Numbered from the stretch's first letter, positions 15,559 to 25,525 are shown. The stretch is DNA of 64,000 nt from Ilumatobacter sp. (GCF_030065885.1 NZ_JASJCS010000001.1:1-64000), one strand, 5' to 3'. The notes: a model not told the origin generated them from the sequence alone. A program made the numbers and translations.

Positions 15559-17853
15559 TCAGGCGAGACCCGATCGGTCGATCGGATCGGTCCATTCGGC
15601 GGCTGCCGCCCGCAGCACCTCATAGGGGGAGACGCTGGGGTCCTCGTCGGTGCCGAACCGGTCGGTCGCATCGCGACCGAGGCTGTGGTTCACCAGTTCG
15701 AAGTACCAGCGACCCCGCACCGTCGCGAACAGCCCGCCTTGCTCTTCGGGCACCGTGCCACCCAGCTCGTTGCCCGATACGGGCTCGGCCGCGTCGCCCA
15801 GCACCGACGACAGATGCGCCTCGGCATCGGCGGCTGAAGCGAAGAGCGTGGCGCGCAACCACGACCGCGCCGCCGCCGGGTCGTCGCCGTCGAGATGATC
15901 GGTGGGGCGCCACCAGTCCGCCACCGCGCCAGCGGGCGACGCGGCACCCGGCGCACCGAGCACTGCGAACCCGTTCGGGAGGTCGAAGCTGTCGAACAGC
16001 TCGACGTCGGCGTCCGACGTGCGCGTCAGTCGCTGGTCGACCAACCAGAGGGCCCGACCGACCAGGCGGACCGAATCGACATCGGTGCCAGCAACGGCAC
16101 CGCGCGCCGCCTCCTCGATCCGTCGACCGATCTCGAGCATCAACTCCATGTCGTCGGCGTAGACGTCGTCCTTCGGCCGTTCGGCATCGACTCGATCGAA
16201 CGACGACGAGTTCTCCGGCCAGATGGAGAGACCCACGGCGCCGTCGTGCCGGACGAAGTACGTCCTGTATCTGGTCTCCAGCTCGCCGTCCTCACCGAAG
16301 CGCGCCAACTCCTCCTCCACCCGCTGCTGCCACTCACCGTCCCCGAGCGAACCGACGTGAGGAACGAACCGATCGATGAACTCGCGGCGGTCGACACCGA
16401 TGACGAACTCGGCGTCCATCCGGCGGGCCGAGAATTGCCGGCCGAGCATCTGTTCGACCGACATGCTCACCATGGGAGCACCGGTCAGTGGGTCGACCGA
16501 TACGTCGATGTCGCTCACCTGCCACTCCTCCGGCAGCTCCGCGAACACGGCGAATGGGACCAGGTCGAGCATCGGATCGTCGGGCACCGGATGTGGGAGC
16601 AGCACCGGTTCGGTGGCCAGGCCCAGCCCATCGAGGTGTTCGAGCAGCGCCGCCACCAGTCGCTCGACGAACGCTCCGTCGGCGTTCGCCGCGAGCGACT
16701 CGGAGACGTCGACCGAGTACCGGCGGTCACCGGCGACGAACCACACGCTGTCGAAGCCATCGGACTGGAATGCCGACATGAACGCGTTGGCGATCCCGTC
16801 GATCGGCTCGGCGAGCCCGACGTCGACGAGTGCGGCAGCGGCGTCGGTCATGGTGACGAAGCGTTCGGCCCTGAGCACGATGACGCCGCTGGGGAACTCG
16901 ACCCGACGACGACCGGCCTCGACGATGCGTGTCCCATCGAGGTGTTGGAGGTCGTGTTCGAATCGCAACGACCAGTCGACCGGATCCTCGCCTCCGAGCT
17001 CGACGATCTCGGCCCACGGGAGCAGGACATCGTCGAGCGAGACGCGGGCGGCGAGGTCGACGAAGCCCGGCGCAGGCGTGTCGGGCTCGACACCCAACTC
17101 GTCCAGCAGCCGATCCTGCAAGGTGACCAGGTCCAGGAGGAGCGCCTCCGCCTCGCTGTCGACCAACTGGTCACTGGCCGTCATCTCGAAGTAGCGAAGC
17201 CCATGGCGCCGCCCGACGTTCCAACGGCGGAAGACCTCGCCCGCGTCGCGCAGCTCCGTCTCGCCGTATCGGCCCACCCACTCGCCGACCTCGAACCGCT
17301 CCCGGACCGCGAAGTCATCGCCGAACGCCTCGAGGTCCGACGTCCGTTCGATGAACGCCGCCTCGTATTCGTCGGCCGCGGCCATGTCGGGGAACTCACA
17401 CGCCCGCACGTCGAGCCAGCGGTACTTGCTGTCCTCGTCCCCCGCCCAGTTCCGGGTCCAGTTGAACGCGCACGCCGTGGTCGTCGCGTCGTAGGGCGCC
17501 GGATCGCCGCCGGGCGTCGGGTCGTCGTAGGGCGGGAGCAGACCACGTTGGTAGTCCGAATACACCCGGACGTCGGCGAGATCGACCATCACGTCCTCGA
17601 TGAGCGGCGCAACGCCCTCTGGCGACACGGTCGAGGGCCGGGCCGTCGTCGTGGCAGCGAGCTGCTGCGGCTCGGACGTCGCGGACGGCACAGGCGAAGT
17701 GCTGATCGAGTTCGGCGATGCATCATCGCCTGGCCCGCTCGACTCCGAGACCAGCGTCGCCTCGGACGATGCGTCACCGTCGCTTCCCGAACACGCAGTG
17801 CCGAACAGGGCACCCGCGAGCATGAGGGACGCGACGGTACGAGCCGAGGACAT
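15559..17853 (-). CDS. Large secreted lipoprotein of unknown function
   Basis: 764 residues from the ATG at 17853. The N-terminus 'LMLAGALFGTAC' is a lipoprotein signal with Cys21 as the lipidated residue, followed by a Ser/Thr-rich linker to about residue 85. The rest is acidic and probably globular, with several similar sub-blocks ('LLDLVTLQDRLLDELG', 'FVERLVAALLEHLDGLG', 'DMELMLEIGRRIEEA') that may reflect internal repeats of a surface domain. No enzyme motif is visible. The ORF-track start at 18528 would put 225 extra low-complexity residues before the signal peptide and is rejected. It is divergent from another lipoprotein gene at 18079. Confidence 0.75.
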   Translation of the reverse strand: MSSARTVASLMLAGALFGTACSGSDGDASSEATLVSESSGPGDDASPNSISTSPVPSATSEPQQLAATTTARPSTVSPEGVAPLIEDVMVDLADVRVYSDYQRGLLPPYDDPTPGGDPAPYDATTTACAFNWTRNWAGDEDSKYRWLDVRACEFPDMAAADEYEAAFIERTSDLEAFGDDFAVRERFEVGEWVGRYGETELRDAGEVFRRWNVGRRHGLRYFEMTASDQLVDSEAEALLLDLVTLQDRLLDELGVEPDTPAPGFVDLAARVSLDDVLLPWAEIVELGGEDPVDWSLRFEHDLQHLDGTRIVEAGRRRVEFPSGVIVLRAERFVTMTDAAAALVDVGLAEPIDGIANAFMSAFQSDGFDSVWFVAGDRRYSVDVSESLAANADGAFVERLVAALLEHLDGLGLATEPVLLPHPVPDDPMLDLVPFAVFAELPEEWQVSDIDVSVDPLTGAPMVSMSVEQMLGRQFSARRMDAEFVIGVDRREFIDRFVPHVGSLGDGEWQQRVEEELARFGEDGELETRYRTYFVRHDGAVGLSIWPENSSSFDRVDAERPKDDVYADDMELMLEIGRRIEEAARGAVAGTDVDSVRLVGRALWLVDQRLTRTSDADVELFDSFDLPNGFAVLGAPGAASPAGAVADWWRPTDHLDGDDPAAARSWLRATLFASAADAEAHLSSVLGDAAEPVSGNELGGTVPEEQGGLFATVRGRWYFELVNHSLGRDATDRFGTDEDPSVSPYEVLRAAAAEWTDPIDRSGLA

Positions 17854-18078
17854 GGCCGCAGTCTGCCCAGACATCGGCCGGCATGACATGGGGACGTCTC
17901 CCCGGTACGTCAGGCGACGGCGGGCGTACCGAAGAAACCCGCAGTCGTCAGGGGACTCGTCTCCATGTTCAGATCGGCGACGTCGTGGTGGACTGCGTTC
18001 GTGAACGGAGTTGCGCGACGACGAGGGCGGATGGCGCTCGCGGATGCTGTCGTGCGGGCGCGCCGTATCATCCGTGCG

Positions 18079-18816
18079 ATGGATCGCTCGGCGGGCTCGC
18101 GTGTGCTCGCGGCCGGGCTCACGCTGGTCGTGCTCGCGGCGGCCTGCAACGGCGACGACGACGGGGCACCGTCCACGACCGCTGCGACGGTGGTCGTGAC
18201 CCCGACCGAGCCGTTGACGACGAGTGTCCCCGTCACGATGCCCCCGACGACCGACGCGACGCCTTCGACGACCGACAGGACGGATGACACGACGCCGACT
18301 ACCGAACCTCCCCCATCGACGACGGCACCGCCGCCGACCACCGATCCGAGCGACGAGGCGGTGCGGCAGGCGGTCCTCGACGCGGTGGTCGAGAGCTGGC
18401 GGGTGTTCAACGAAGCCAAGCTCGACCCCTTCAACGACGAGAAGGTCGCCGCCCTGGGCGACGTCCGCGGCGGCCAGCTGCTGATCGACTCGACGGACAT
18501 CATCGCCCGCTATCGGGTCGAGAACCAACGTTCAATCACCAACCCCGACCTTCCTGCCACGATCGAACCGATCCCTGAGACGATTGAGCTCGATGCGGCG
18601 CGAATCAGCGCGACCGTGACGTACTGCCGGATCGGGTCGAACATCTTCGTCGAGACGGAGGGCAATCCGGACGGAAGCGACCTCGTGATCGATGACTCGA
18701 TCAACGCCTACCACGAGACCGCAGAACTGGTCTTCACGGATGGCGCGTGGATCGAGGTCGGCGGCTTCCAACTCGAACGATACGACGGAGCGACCGAGTG
18801 TCCGCCACTGTCGTGA
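18079..18816 (+). CDS. Secreted lipoprotein with Thr/Pro-rich linker
   Basis: 245 residues from the ATG at 18079. The signal peptide 'VLAAGLTLVVLAAAC' ends at lipobox Cys23, then a long threonine/proline-rich linker (about 35-110) leads to a C-terminal domain with 'AVLDAVVESWRVFNEA' and 'YRVENQRSITNPDLPATI'. That domain resembles small SnoaL/NTF2-like or DUF-type extracellular domains, but I cannot assign it. Its stop codon overlaps the GTG start of the next gene (GTGA), so the two secreted proteins are made together. The long linker suggests that it spans the cell wall. Confidence 0.75.
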   Translation: MDRSAGSRVLAAGLTLVVLAAACNGDDDGAPSTTAATVVVTPTEPLTTSVPVTMPPTTDATPSTTDRTDDTTPTTEPPPSTTAPPPTTDPSDEAVRQAVLDAVVESWRVFNEAKLDPFNDEKVAALGDVRGGQLLIDSTDIIARYRVENQRSITNPDLPATIEPIPETIELDAARISATVTYCRIGSNIFVETEGNPDGSDLVIDDSINAYHETAELVFTDGAWIEVGGFQLERYDGATECPPLS

Positions 18817-19733
18817 AGCGCCTCATCCTGGTCACGACAGCCGTCGTGGGGGCACTCGGCGCCACGGCAACGCCGTCATCAGCCGACGAGATCGACAGCG
18901 ATCGGCCCCCGCCACCTGAGCCGCCGCCAACAGTCGTGGCGACAGTGTCGAACTTCGAGCAGGAGACCGACGAGCCCCCGCCAGACGCTCCGCCACCGCC
19001 GTGCTCGTGGTACTACCCGGCCTCATCGGAAGAGGAGGCCGACATCCACAACCGCGTCACCGAGATCGTCAACGAGACCCTGCAGGTGGTCTTCTTCGAA
19101 TCCCGCAGGATCACCGTCACCTACTACTACGCCGAAGGCGTCCTCAACCGCTGGAACGAGTCCGATGGCGAGTTCGAGTGGCGCATCAAGGCCGACTGCC
19201 ACGGCGACAAGTCCCGCTACGGCGTCGCCGACGGGGAGATCGACTACACGTCCACCGCGCCACCCGACCCGTCGATCCTGCTGCGACGCACGACCGTCGC
19301 CGTCACCGAGGAGATCGACGTGCCGCCACCCGCCATCAACCCCGCCGGCGCCGCTGCGATCAACCTCGGGCTGTGGCTCGGCGTCGAGCCGATCCCGCCG
19401 GTGGTTGCCGAGGCGACACTCGGCCCGCTCTGGGCCCGCACCACCGCCACGCTGGCGAGCACTTCGTTCGACCTCGGCAACGGTGAGACCGTCACCTGCG
19501 CCGGCAACGGGACCCCGATCCCGGAGAGCCAACTCGACACGCTCGACGCCGGGCCCTGCGGCTACACGTACACGACCACCGATGACCTCGACGTGACCGA
19601 GATCGGTGTCACGGTGACCTGGCACGTCACCTGGGAACTGTCGAACGGCCGCACCGGCCGCGAACCCGACATCGTCGTCACCACCACGATTCCGTACGAG
19701 GTCTACGAGATCCAGACCGTCGGCACCGGCTGA
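18813..19733 (+). CDS. Secreted protein of unknown function
   Basis: 306 residues from the GTG at 18813, overlapping the upstream stop as GTGA. A Sec signal peptide 'LILVTTAVVGALGATATPSSA' precedes a proline-rich segment ('PPPPEPPPTV', 'PPPDAPPPPC') and a mature domain with several Cys residues ('CSWYYP', 'KADCHGDKSRYG', 'TVTCAGNGTPIP', 'GPCGYTYT'), probably disulfide-bonded outside the cell. The C-terminal part, 'VTVTWHVTWELSNGRTG', looks beta-rich. No lipobox is present. Paired with the lipoprotein upstream, it may form an extracellular complex; function unknown. Confidence 0.75.
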   Translation: MKRLILVTTAVVGALGATATPSSADEIDSDRPPPPEPPPTVVATVSNFEQETDEPPPDAPPPPCSWYYPASSEEEADIHNRVTEIVNETLQVVFFESRRITVTYYYAEGVLNRWNESDGEFEWRIKADCHGDKSRYGVADGEIDYTSTAPPDPSILLRRTTVAVTEEIDVPPPAINPAGAAAINLGLWLGVEPIPPVVAEATLGPLWARTTATLASTSFDLGNGETVTCAGNGTPIPESQLDTLDAGPCGYTYTTTDDLDVTEIGVTVTWHVTWELSNGRTGREPDIVVTTTIPYEVYEIQTVGTG

Positions 19734-20068
19734 GCAAGTCCGATCCCGATCGCCGTCACTTCCCGGATCTGCCGGCGAGCTCGTCCGGAAGAGCGTTGTG
19801 CCTGGCACATCTCGTAGCTTCGCTCGGCTGACGATGGAGTGGGAACTGGCGAACCCGCGATCACCTGAGACGGTCGGGTGCCCAGGCACCGATCGAGACG
19901 CGGCGCGCTCGCTGCCTGATCGCACCGCCCGACTCGGAACCGCACTGGGCCCGATCATCTCGTCCGCTCCCTCCTCGCCCTGACGCAACGCGCATGGTTG
20001 TCAGCACCAGCGGTGAGCGATCAGTTCGTCGGCGACGCGGCCGGCGCGATCACATAGACGTTCATCCC
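19734..20068. other. Intergenic region without a recognisable gene
   Basis: 335 bp between the secreted-protein gene and the Rieske oxygenase gene. The only notable item is the palindrome-like GTGCCTGGCAC at about 19798-19808, whose 15-mer context gcctggcacatctcg recurs at 15515-15529. No convincing promoter or terminator was seen. Confidence 0.5.
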
Positions 20069-21199
20069 ATGGACCATCGAACGCAACTCGCACTGATCGA
20101 ACGCATCCAGGCCCACCGCACGGCCGGTCGCGGCACCGACACCGCACCGACCTCGATGCTGCTGCCGACTACCGCCTACACCGAACGCGAGCGGTTCGAT
20201 CGCGAACGGCGCCTCCTGGTCACGACCCCCACGATCGTGGGCCTCTCCGGCCTGCTGCCCGAACCGAACACCCACGCCACCGTTGAGATCGGTGACCGGT
20301 CGGTGATCGTCACTCGCGACACAGGCGGTGACGTCCATGCGATGCTCAACGTCTGCCGCCACCGGGGCGCCGAGGTCGCCCACGGCTGCGGTGCTGCCGC
20401 CCGGCTGCGCTGCCCCTACCACGGCTGGACGTACGAGCTCGACGGCGCCCTCGCCGCCCGCCGCGGCGACCAGCACTTCGACGACCGACCGGCCGCCGAT
20501 CTCGCTCGAGTCCCGGTGCTCGAGCGCGGCGGCCTGATCTGGGTCAACGCCGATCGCGACGGGAGCATCCCCGACCAGCCCCTCACCGGTGCCGACGCCG
20601 AGCTCGCCCCCTTCGACCTCGCGTCGTACCGCCACTTCGGCACCCGGACCTTCACGCGCGACCTCAACTGGAAGCTGGCCGTCGACACGTTCTGCGAGGC
20701 GTACCACGTCGCGGTGCTCCATCGAGACACGCTCGCACCGATGATCCACTCCGACTTCGCGCTGTTCGACGCCGCTGGCCTCCACGGCCGGCTGGTCGCG
20801 GTCCGACGATCGTTCACCGAACTCGACGAGCAGCCGGTCGACCAACGCAGCCTCTTCCCGCACGCAACCATCCTCTGGTTCCTGATGCCGAACACTGTCC
20901 TGATCCACCAGCAGGACCACGTGCAGCTCTACCAGTCGCGGCCCGGCGCGACGCCCGAGCAGGCGCACCTCACCGTCAGCATCTACGTCCCACCCGACTC
21001 ACCCCGGTCCGACCAGCACTGGGAACGCAACTTCGACCTCCTCGTCGAGGTCACCGACACCGAGGACTTCGCCACTGCAGCCGGCATCCAGCGCAACTAC
21101 TACGCCGGCGCCCAGACCCACGTCACCTTCGGGCGCAACGAGCCGGCCCTGCAGCACTACCACCGGTCGCTGCTCACCCTCCTCGAAGAACCGACATAA
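20069..21199 (+). CDS. Rieske non-heme iron oxygenase, large (alpha) subunit
   Basis: 376 residues from the ATG at 20069. The Rieske [2Fe-2S] domain has 'CRHRGAEVAH' and 'RCPYHGWTYELDG' near 85-110. The catalytic domain has the mononuclear-iron signature 'DLNWKLAVDTFCEAYHVAVLH' near 195-215. Such enzymes hydroxylate aromatic or aliphatic rings using electrons from a separate reductase, which is not encoded next door. The substrate cannot be inferred. It stands alone between unrelated genes. Confidence 0.88.
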   Translation: MDHRTQLALIERIQAHRTAGRGTDTAPTSMLLPTTAYTERERFDRERRLLVTTPTIVGLSGLLPEPNTHATVEIGDRSVIVTRDTGGDVHAMLNVCRHRGAEVAHGCGAAARLRCPYHGWTYELDGALAARRGDQHFDDRPAADLARVPVLERGGLIWVNADRDGSIPDQPLTGADAELAPFDLASYRHFGTRTFTRDLNWKLAVDTFCEAYHVAVLHRDTLAPMIHSDFALFDAAGLHGRLVAVRRSFTELDEQPVDQRSLFPHATILWFLMPNTVLIHQQDHVQLYQSRPGATPEQAHLTVSIYVPPDSPRSDQHWERNFDLLVEVTDTEDFATAAGIQRNYYAGAQTHVTFGRNEPALQHYHRSLLTLLEEPT

Positions 21200-21393
21200 G
21201 GGTGTGGATCATCCCGAACTCGGCCTAGCCCGGCTGCCGATCAGACACACTCGCTTGGTCCGCTGACCGACCAAGCCGACCGCCTCATCGCCATTCCTCG
21301 CAGCATCGGTCTCCCCCTGAGCACAGGCCGCCGAGCACTACGCTCCGATCCGAGTCAGCCGGCACGAGTCGGCGACGAGATCCGAGGACCACA

Positions 21394-22446
21394 GTGGCCG
21401 ACAACGTCATCGACTACATACCGCTCGCCGGTGTCGTCGTCGGATCGCTCGTCGTCTGGTTGGCCGCGCGAGCGGTCATCCGTCGCAAGGCTCGCCGCGA
21501 CCCTCACGCCAACGTTGCGCTGCGCAACCAGGTCGCCACGATCGCCGTCGTGTTCGTCGGGCTCGTCGCCGCCATCGTGGCGATGCCGATCTCCGACTCC
21601 CAGCGCGGCCAGATCCTCGCCCTCCTGGGCATCGTGCTCAGCGCCGCCATCGCGCTGTCGGCCACCACCATCCTCGGCAACCTGATCGCCGGCATGATGC
21701 TGCGCTCGGTGCGCGGCTTCCGCACCGGCGACTTCATCCGGTGCGACAGCCACTTCGGCCGGGTCTCCGCCCGCGGCCTGTTCCACACCGAGGTGCAGAC
21801 CGAGGACCGCGACCTCACCACGCTGCCCAACATGTTTCTCGTGACCCATCCGGTCACCACGATCCGCACCTCCGGCACCGTGCTCTCGACGAGCGTCGGC
21901 CTCGGCTACGACGTGCCCCGCCACGATGTCGAGGAGGTCCTGCTCGCCGCCGCCGAACGAGCCGGGCTCGAGCAGGGCTTCGTCCAGATCACCGAGCTCG
22001 GCGACTTCGCCGTCGTCTACCGGTGCGCCGGCCTGCTCACCGACGTCAAGCGGCTCATCACCGTGCGCTCCAACCTCAACGGCGCCGTGCTCGACGGCTG
22101 CCACGAGGCCGGCATCGAGATCGTCTCGCCCGCGTTCATGAACCAGCGCCAGGTGAACGGCGTCGAGTTCATCCCACGCCGGCACTTCCGCGCCAGGGCC
22201 GACCACGAGGTCGCACACGAGGACCTGCCCGAGGCGATGCTGTTCGACAAGGCCGAGCAGGCCGAGTCGCGCGAGATCCTCCTGGCGACCCTTGCGAAGA
22301 TCGAGCAGCTCATCGACGACTCCGCCGGCGAGGTGCACCCGACCCTCCTCCGCCGGCGCGACCTCGCCCGTTCGCTGCTGGCCGACATCGACGGCGACGA
22401 GGACGAGAACGACGGAGCCGACACACCGAAGTCCACCTCGACCTGA
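21394..22446 (+). CDS. MscS-family small-conductance mechanosensitive ion channel
   Basis: 350 residues from a GTG start. Membrane segments include 'LAGVVVGSLVVWLAARAVI', 'QVATIAVVFVGLVAAIVAM' and the pore-lining-like 'LALLGIVLSAAIALSATTILGNLIAGMML'. The beta domain follows ('FRTGDFIRC', 'TEDRDLTTLPNMFLVTHPV'), then an alpha/beta cytoplasmic part and an acidic tail (DIDGDEDEND). MscS channels release solutes during hypo-osmotic shock. The single-gene context gives no further hint. Confidence 0.85.
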   Translation: MADNVIDYIPLAGVVVGSLVVWLAARAVIRRKARRDPHANVALRNQVATIAVVFVGLVAAIVAMPISDSQRGQILALLGIVLSAAIALSATTILGNLIAGMMLRSVRGFRTGDFIRCDSHFGRVSARGLFHTEVQTEDRDLTTLPNMFLVTHPVTTIRTSGTVLSTSVGLGYDVPRHDVEEVLLAAAERAGLEQGFVQITELGDFAVVYRCAGLLTDVKRLITVRSNLNGAVLDGCHEAGIEIVSPAFMNQRQVNGVEFIPRRHFRARADHEVAHEDLPEAMLFDKAEQAESREILLATLAKIEQLIDDSAGEVHPTLLRRRDLARSLLADIDGDEDENDGADTPKSTST

Positions 22447-22610
22447 CGGTTCCCGCCCAGTGGCTCCTGCCGCTCGCCGGGTCTACCCGGCCGAACTCGG
22501 CAGATGCACCAGCTACGCCCTGCCCGCCGCGCAACGGGTGCTCGGGCGTCACAGGCCCAGGAAGAGCGTCGATCGGCGACCCGGTGTCCCCCCGCAAGGC
22601 ACGCCCATCG

Positions 22611-23375
22611 TCAGCGCTCCAGTTGCAGGGCCGGCGTGTCGGGCCGGGGGTCTGCGATCCCGCGCCGGCGATCGGCTCGGCGCTGGATCCAGCGCTTCAC
22701 CGCGGGGACGCGAGCTGCGAAGCCGAGTGAGATGAGGACGAACCCGAGGCCGATGTCGCCGATCAGCAGGACGTGCGCCATCAGCGCCACGGCGACGACG
22801 TAGGTCGCCTTGTGCAGGAGCCGCCAACGCCGCATCCCGAGTCGCCGCTGCGACCACCGGTTGCTCGTCACGAACAGCGGCGCGGCCAACGCAAGGGCGA
22901 CGGTGCCGGCCACGAGGAATGGGGCGCTCAGTGCCGCCCCCACGCCGGACTCGATCGCGAACATCACGCCGTTGCTGAGCGCGAGCAGGAAGAAGACGAT
23001 CCCCAAGTACTTCCGGACCCGCACCTGGCTGCGGCCGGTCCACCACTGGACGGGGGAGGCGAGGAACATCGCGCCGAACGTGATCATGCCCGGGTTCTCC
23101 CCGGCAGCGAGCGCAACGGCGACCATCGCGCCGACCGAGATCAATCCGAGCAGCGCCGCGCCGACCGCGCCGACGATCACCAGCGGCGCGATCGTGGCGA
23201 GCACCAGCACCACCAGCTGAGGTGCGCTGAAGCGGTTCCACAGCGGCCGGCGCCACCATCGTTCTGGCGGTTCTGACGCCACTGGTCCGGCGACGAGATC
23301 TGCGACCGGATCGGTGAGGGGATCGGTGACGGGAGGTGCAGGAGGATCTGCGAGTCGAGCGGTCATGGTCGCCAT
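22611..23375 (-). CDS. Ferric-reductase-like transmembrane protein (MsrQ/YedZ-like)
   Basis: 254 residues with about six membrane helices. The first 40 residues are Pro/Asp-rich and cytosolic. The core includes 'RKYLGIVFFLLALSNGVMF' and the signature 'TSNRWSQRRLGMRRWRLLHKATYVVAVALMAHVLL', typical of the ferric-reductase transmembrane family, where His residues bind heme b. MsrQ-type members pass electrons to the periplasmic methionine-sulfoxide reductase MsrP; no msrP is adjacent, so this sub-type is uncertain. It is divergent from the histidine kinase gene at 23535. Confidence 0.65.
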   Translation of the reverse strand: MATMTARLADPPAPPVTDPLTDPVADLVAGPVASEPPERWWRRPLWNRFSAPQLVVLVLATIAPLVIVGAVGAALLGLISVGAMVAVALAAGENPGMITFGAMFLASPVQWWTGRSQVRVRKYLGIVFFLLALSNGVMFAIESGVGAALSAPFLVAGTVALALAAPLFVTSNRWSQRRLGMRRWRLLHKATYVVAVALMAHVLLIGDIGLGFVLISLGFAARVPAVKRWIQRRADRRRGIADPRPDTPALQLER

Positions 23376-23534
23376 CGTCTGCGACGCACCCGCACCACGA
23401 ATCCGCCTCCGGGTGTTCGCGGATACATCCCGGGGAGTACGAGCTGCTCCCGAGCGTCGGTCACACTTGGTCCGAGGAGCCGCGCCTCAACGACGTCCTC
23501 CCAGACGGCGATCGCACGGGTCCCGGACCGACCG

Positions 23535-24695
23535 ATGAGCACTCCGACACGAGCACGAGCAACCACGCACCTCGGATCGCTCGACCCGCGTCTCGGCGAC
23601 GCCGCCCTCACCGTGGTCGTCACCACGTTCGCCGTCTGCGCGTTGGCGTTCGACCTCGATCAGGAAGGCTCGACGAGCGGTCGTTCGTACGCGGTCGCCG
23701 CCATCGCAGCCGGCTGCGTCGCGGCGAGGAGAGTGAGCCCGCCGGCCGTGCTGGCGGCCACCATCGCCGGACGCCTGTTCGTGACGTGGGACGTCGGCAA
23801 CGACCTCGCGCTCTTCCCGGCAACCGCGGTCGCGCTCTACACGGTCGCCCGCGAGGGTGATCGGCGCGTCGGTCTGGCCACCGCCTCGGCCGGGGCCGTC
23901 GTGTTGGCGGTGGCGTCCGCACTGCTCGGCGACGACGGGTTCGCGATCGAGCTGCTCGCCGAGGGCGCACAGGCGTTCCTCCCGATCGCCGTCGGCGACG
24001 CGATGCGCACCCGCGCCGACCGGATCGACGAGCTCATCGAGACCGAGGCGGCCGCCCGCGTGCAGGCCGAGCGGCTCCGCATCGCCCGTGACCTGCACGA
24101 CGTGGTTGCCCACGGCCTCTCCACGATCGCGATCCAGTCGGGCGTCGCCGCCCACCTGCTCGATCGCGAGCCCGGCCAGGCGAAGGAGGCGCTCGAGATC
24201 ATCAACACGACCGGCAAGTCGTCGCTCGAGGAGCTGCGGGCGATGGTCGGCGTGCTGCGCTCGACCGACGACGCCGAGCTCCGCCCGACGCCGACCGACC
24301 CGGACGACCTCGGCGAGTTCGCGGCCGCCGCGGTCAACGCCGGTGTGCCCGTCACGACCGAGACGACGGGAGCGTTCCCCGCCGACGTCAGCGACGCGGC
24401 CGTCGTCGCCGTGCACCGGATCGTGCGCGAAGCGCTCACCAACGTCGCCCGCCACGCCGGTTCGGCCGCGACGACCGTCCACCTCGACCATCACGACGAC
24501 CACGTCGTCGTCGAGGTCCGCAACGAGCCTTCGTCCGCCGGTGGGAGTGGCCGAGCCGTGCCGTCGACCGGGGTCGGCATCGTCGGGATGCGAGAGCGTG
24601 CCGAGTCCGTCGGTGGTCGCCTCGACGCCGGATCGACGCCCGACGGCGGCTTCCGGGTGAACGCCGTCGTGCCCTACTACCGTCACGGCACATGA
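23535..24695 (+). CDS. Sensor histidine kinase (NarL/DesK type)
   Basis: 386 residues. The N-terminal half contains several hydrophobic helices ('ALTVVVTTFAVCALAF', 'AGAVVLAVASALL'). The HisKA_3 phosphoacceptor His is in 'RIARDLHDVVAHGLSTIAIQ' near 190, and the HATPase domain has the N box 'REALTNVARHAG' and G box 'GVGIVGMRERA'. It phosphorylates the response regulator encoded immediately downstream, whose ATG overlaps its stop codon (ATGA). The sensed signal is unknown. Confidence 0.88.
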   Translation: MSTPTRARATTHLGSLDPRLGDAALTVVVTTFAVCALAFDLDQEGSTSGRSYAVAAIAAGCVAARRVSPPAVLAATIAGRLFVTWDVGNDLALFPATAVALYTVAREGDRRVGLATASAGAVVLAVASALLGDDGFAIELLAEGAQAFLPIAVGDAMRTRADRIDELIETEAAARVQAERLRIARDLHDVVAHGLSTIAIQSGVAAHLLDREPGQAKEALEIINTTGKSSLEELRAMVGVLRSTDDAELRPTPTDPDDLGEFAAAAVNAGVPVTTETTGAFPADVSDAAVVAVHRIVREALTNVARHAGSAATTVHLDHHDDHVVVEVRNEPSSAGGSGRAVPSTGVGIVGMRERAESVGGRLDAGSTPDGGFRVNAVVPYYRHGT

Positions 24696-25372
24696 CGAGC
24701 GACCCACGCCGGTCGATCCGGGTCGTGCTCGCCGACGATCAAGAGCTCGTCCGGCGCGGCTTCGGCGCGCTGATCGACGCCGAGAACGGCCTCGAGGTCG
24801 TCGGCGAGGCGGCGAACGGGCTCGAGGCGATCGAGCAGGCCTTCACGAGCCGTCCCGACGTCATCCTGATGGACATCCGCATGCCGGTGCTCGACGGCAT
24901 CGAGGCGACGCGGCGGATCACTGCCGACGAGCGGCTCGAACCGACCCGGGTGCTCGTGCTCACCACCTTCGACCTCGACGAGTACGTCTACGAAGCGCTC
25001 CGGGCCGGCGCGTCGGGCTTCCTCCTGAAGGACACCGCACCCCAGCGTCTGCTCGACGCGATCCGGGTGGTCGCCGACGGCGACGCGTTGATCGCCCCGG
25101 GGATCACCCGGCGCCTGATCGCCGAGTTCGCGGCCCGCCCCGACCCCGACCGGAGCGACGACGTGCTCGGCACCCTGACCGACCGCGAGCGCGACGTGCT
25201 CGTCGAGGTCGGCCGCGGTCTCACCAACGCCGAGATCGCCGAACGCCTCTACATCTCCCCGCTCACCGCGAAGACCCACGTCAGCCGGATCCTCACCAAG
25301 CTCAACGCACGCGACCGCGCCCAGCTCGTCGTGATCGCCTACGAGACCGGCCTCGTGCAGCCGGGTCGCTGA
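24692..25372 (+). CDS. LuxR/NarL-family response regulator
   Basis: 226 residues. The receiver domain begins 'RVVLADDQELVRRGF'; its phosphorylatable Asp is in 'DVILMDIRMPVLDG' near residue 58, with the conserved Thr and Lys in 'VLTTFD' and 'FLLKDT'. The C-terminal LuxR helix-turn-helix is 'LTDRERDVLVEVGRGLTNAEIAERLYIS' to 'THVSRILTKL'. It is cotranslated with the kinase. Likely targets include neighbouring genes such as the lipoprotein hydrolase at 25526, but no operator was identified. Confidence 0.9.
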   Translation: MTSDPRRSIRVVLADDQELVRRGFGALIDAENGLEVVGEAANGLEAIEQAFTSRPDVILMDIRMPVLDGIEATRRITADERLEPTRVLVLTTFDLDEYVYEALRAGASGFLLKDTAPQRLLDAIRVVADGDALIAPGITRRLIAEFAARPDPDRSDDVLGTLTDRERDVLVEVGRGLTNAEIAERLYISPLTAKTHVSRILTKLNARDRAQLVVIAYETGLVQPGR

Positions 25373-25525
25373 CCGTCCGCCGGGATGAGGCAGCGCGCCG
25401 TCGCGGTACTCCGCCGGGAGTAGGCGAACACTCTCCCGGGTCGATGCCGACGGCGTCGCCCTCCCGCAGGATCGGAGGAAACCCAGCAGCCACCAGCGGC
25501 TGCTCCCGATCCGGAAGGACACCCC

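Noticed and set aside
17854-18528. N-terminal extension of the large lipoprotein
   Set aside because: It would place 225 residues before a clear lipoprotein signal peptide; the extension is low-complexity shadow of the divergent lipoprotein gene.
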